Origin: Candidatus Curtissbacteria bacterium RIFCSPLOWO2_02_FULL_40_11
GTDB taxonomy: Bacteria > Patescibacteriota > Microgenomatia > Curtissbacterales > GWA2-41-24
DNA length: 40,341 bases
NCBI GenBank assembly: GCA_001776505.1
Contig: MFBV01000014.1
Coordinates: 33,774-74,114 of the forward strand
Reading direction: 5' to 3'
How positions within the stretch are numbered: the first letter of the stretch is position 1; each line of letters begins with the position of its first letter. The notes under the pieces are model-generated. The model saw only the letters and a program-made list of their open reading frames with translations, had not been told where the DNA came from and searched no databases. Of the stretch, positions 39,161 through 40,341 are shown piece by piece. The position numbers and the translations under genes were made by a program.

Positions 39161-40117
39161 TCACAGCGAAACTACCCAGTTTCTAAACTTATCAGCCTGA
39201 AGATAGTCTGGATTTTGGCTCAAAGACTCATCTAAAAATCCACCAATCGCTCTTGCCGACAAAATTACTTTTAACTTCGCCAGGTCATATTTTCTACCCA
39301 CAAGTAGACTTACGATGTACTCTGCAAGTTCTGGATTTCTCAACACACTAAAAACTCTCTGAATAAAATAGCCAATGTCATAATACTCGACACTACTGCC
39401 CATGGCATGTTCACCGTCAATTAAGCCCAAGTTTCTATCGTCAAGCTTTATCAAATGCCATGGAGTAAAGTCACCATGTCTTGGTTTTGCCTCAAGACGC
39501 CAAACGCCACTTTTAACTATTTTTAAAAGCTCATGCAGTTTGTATTCTTTCTGAATATTTTTTGGTATGCTTTCAAACCATGTCTTCGTTTTGCTAACAA
39601 ACCAATCTTGATGATTAATTTTTATGGCTTGACTATATGGATTTAAATTTTTGATCTCAAGACTCTGAATCAATTCAGAAAATTCAATAACGTCCTCAAG
39701 GCTAATCGGCAAAACTTTTAATGGTTTGGTATCGCTTGGCCCGTTTGATAGTAACTTCCCTTCAAATTTATCAGTGATTAAATAAAAAAGATTGTTGTCA
39801 AATAACCCGCTATCATAGTTTATTGGTACCCAAAAAGGTGATTTTGCTCTTGGGTTCACGTTGTTAAACGCATCATTCCAGTCATGCTCAATTTTAGTAA
39901 CTGCTCCTATTCCTTCACTTGTCGCCAGTTTCAAAAACAACTCGCGATTATTTTTCTCAAGATAACCCAATACATGCCTTCCTTCTGACCAAATTTTGAC
40001 AACCTTGTATTTTCTCTCAAAAAACTTCCTCACCTTCTCCAAATCCAAATCTTGTCCCAAACGATAATCCAAAATTTTCCCATTAACTTCAATCTTAAAA
40101 GCATTAATATTTTGCAT
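39161..40117 (-). CDS. Aminoglycoside phosphotransferase/choline kinase-like protein
   Basis: A 318-aa kinase-fold protein. The catalytic loop is KPRHGDFTPWHLIKL (H214, D216) and the metal-binding segment NLGLIDGEHAM (D234). In the usual HGDxxxxN Brenner motif the Asn is replaced by H221. The N-lobe is poorly conserved, with FLKLATSEGI as the possible ATP-lysine strand. Family members phosphorylate aminoglycosides, choline, sugars or amino acids; here no substrate can be named and antibiotic resistance should not be assumed. It stands alone with its 3' end toward the repeat at 39059, divergent from the Tat lipoprotein gene. Confidence 0.72.
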   Translation of the reverse strand: MQNINAFKIEVNGKILDYRLGQDLDLEKVRKFFERKYKVVKIWSEGRHVLGYLEKNNRELFLKLATSEGIGAVTKIEHDWNDAFNNVNPRAKSPFWVPINYDSGLFDNNLFYLITDKFEGKLLSNGPSDTKPLKVLPISLEDVIEFSELIQSLEIKNLNPYSQAIKINHQDWFVSKTKTWFESIPKNIQKEYKLHELLKIVKSGVWRLEAKPRHGDFTPWHLIKLDDRNLGLIDGEHAMGSSVEYYDIGYFIQRVFSVLRNPELAEYIVSLLVGRKYDLAKLKVILSARAIGGFLDESLSQNPDYLQADKFRNWVVSL

Positions 40118-40163
40118 AATGCAAACAGTACAAAAGCCGCTCCCCGAACCTAATTATATACTC

Positions 40164-40192
40164 TTGACAATAATTCTATATGAACCTAAAAT
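40164..40192 (+). promoter_or_regulatory. Promoter of the Tat lipoprotein gene
   Basis: TTGACA (40164-40169), 17-nt spacer, TAAAAT (40187-40192), 8 nt to ATG 40201. The earlier in-frame ATG at 40180 lies inside the spacer and is therefore unlikely. Confidence 0.75.
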
Positions 40193-40200
40193 CTAGCTTT

Positions 40201-40341
40201 ATGAGCTTAACGGATAAAGAAATGTCAAGAAGAGAACTTTTGAAAGCAGCATGGGGAAAAGCGCCTGCAGTAGGGGCTTTTCTATTCCTTCCCACAATTA
40301 TTGCTTGCTCTGAAAGTACTAAAACAAACGATTATAACGAT
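40201..40341 (+). CDS. Predicted Tat-exported lipoprotein, N-terminal part (continues beyond window)
   Basis: 47 codons to the window edge. The N-terminus is MSLTDKEMSRRELLKAAWGK followed by a hydrophobic stretch ending LPTIIACSEST. SRRELLK fits the twin-arginine motif S-R-R-x-hydrophobic-hydrophobic-K and TIIAC is an acceptable lipobox, so the mature protein would be lipidated and exported folded, as are many cofactor-containing oxidoreductases. The mature domain is not visible. No tat genes are in the window. Confidence 0.7.
   Translation, partial: MSLTDKEMSRRELLKAAWGKAPAVGAFLFLPTIIACSESTKTNDYND

Overview
The window reads as a chromosomal segment of a Candidate Phyla Radiation (Patescibacteria) bacterium, most like a Microgenomates-type genome. 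This is inferred from gene families, compact AT-rich DNA, frequent TTG/GTG starts, many genes without a Shine-Dalgarno sequence, a minimal type IV pilus, small lineage-type hypothetical proteins and abundant short palindromic repeats. The standard bacterial code fits (TGA is used as stop). No rRNA, tRNA, CRISPR array or insertion sequence was seen.

Layout. 0-2 kb: the start of a DUF2723 membrane glycosyltransferase-like gene, two decayed copies of the same gene, and two toxin-antitoxin pairs (RHH/PIN and AbrB/PIN) lying between the copies. 2-6.6 kb: surface glycan genes (two paralogous GT-C-type membrane proteins, a DPM1-like GT2, and a DegT-family sugar enzyme whose PLP lysine is histidine). 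6.7-11.9 kb: type IV pilus genes on the minus strand (pilB, pilT, pilC, pilin), with a broken four-helix-bundle gene between pilC and pilin. 11.9-12.6 kb: a short DNA polymerase III delta'-like gene.

12.6-17.6 kb: an accessory block of six single genes (unknown, NYN nuclease, unknown, methyltransferase, DUF3800, ProB-like kinase) plus a candidate small RNA. The gaps carry copies of one intergenic module, GAACCCAAAAAGTTC - GTGTCGGCAC - CC[T/G]ATAG - promoter, always in the same orientation whatever the gene strand. 17.6-22.8 kb: gyrB, a 166-aa unknown gene, and gyrA with a Lys/Ala-rich tail. 22.8-29.2 kb: carA, carB, a Xer-type recombinase and pyrH. carA and carB contain palindromic or repetitive DNA translated in frame. 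29.2-30.5 kb: a small gene split at a 10-A run, then a gene-free repeat-rich stretch. 30.5-31.9 kb: a membrane protein and ruvC.

32.0-35.2 kb: a minus-strand operon coding a split ATP-citrate lyase: ATP-grasp beta part, phospho-histidine alpha part, an unknown 73-aa protein and a citryl-CoA-lyase/citrate-synthase-like part. The gene order equals the domain order of the fused eukaryotic enzyme. No other citric acid cycle gene is in the window. 35.2-40.3 kb: GNAT, YebC/TACO1, a TPR protein, a LytR_C-domain envelope pair, a 47-aa basic protein, an APH-like kinase and the start of a twin-arginine lipoprotein.

Many genes have a sigma70-like promoter (TTGACA-N17-TATAAT type) whose -10 box ends only 7-13 nt before the start codon. 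Transcripts there should be leaderless or nearly so. I used these promoters to move several starts inward from the longest ORF.
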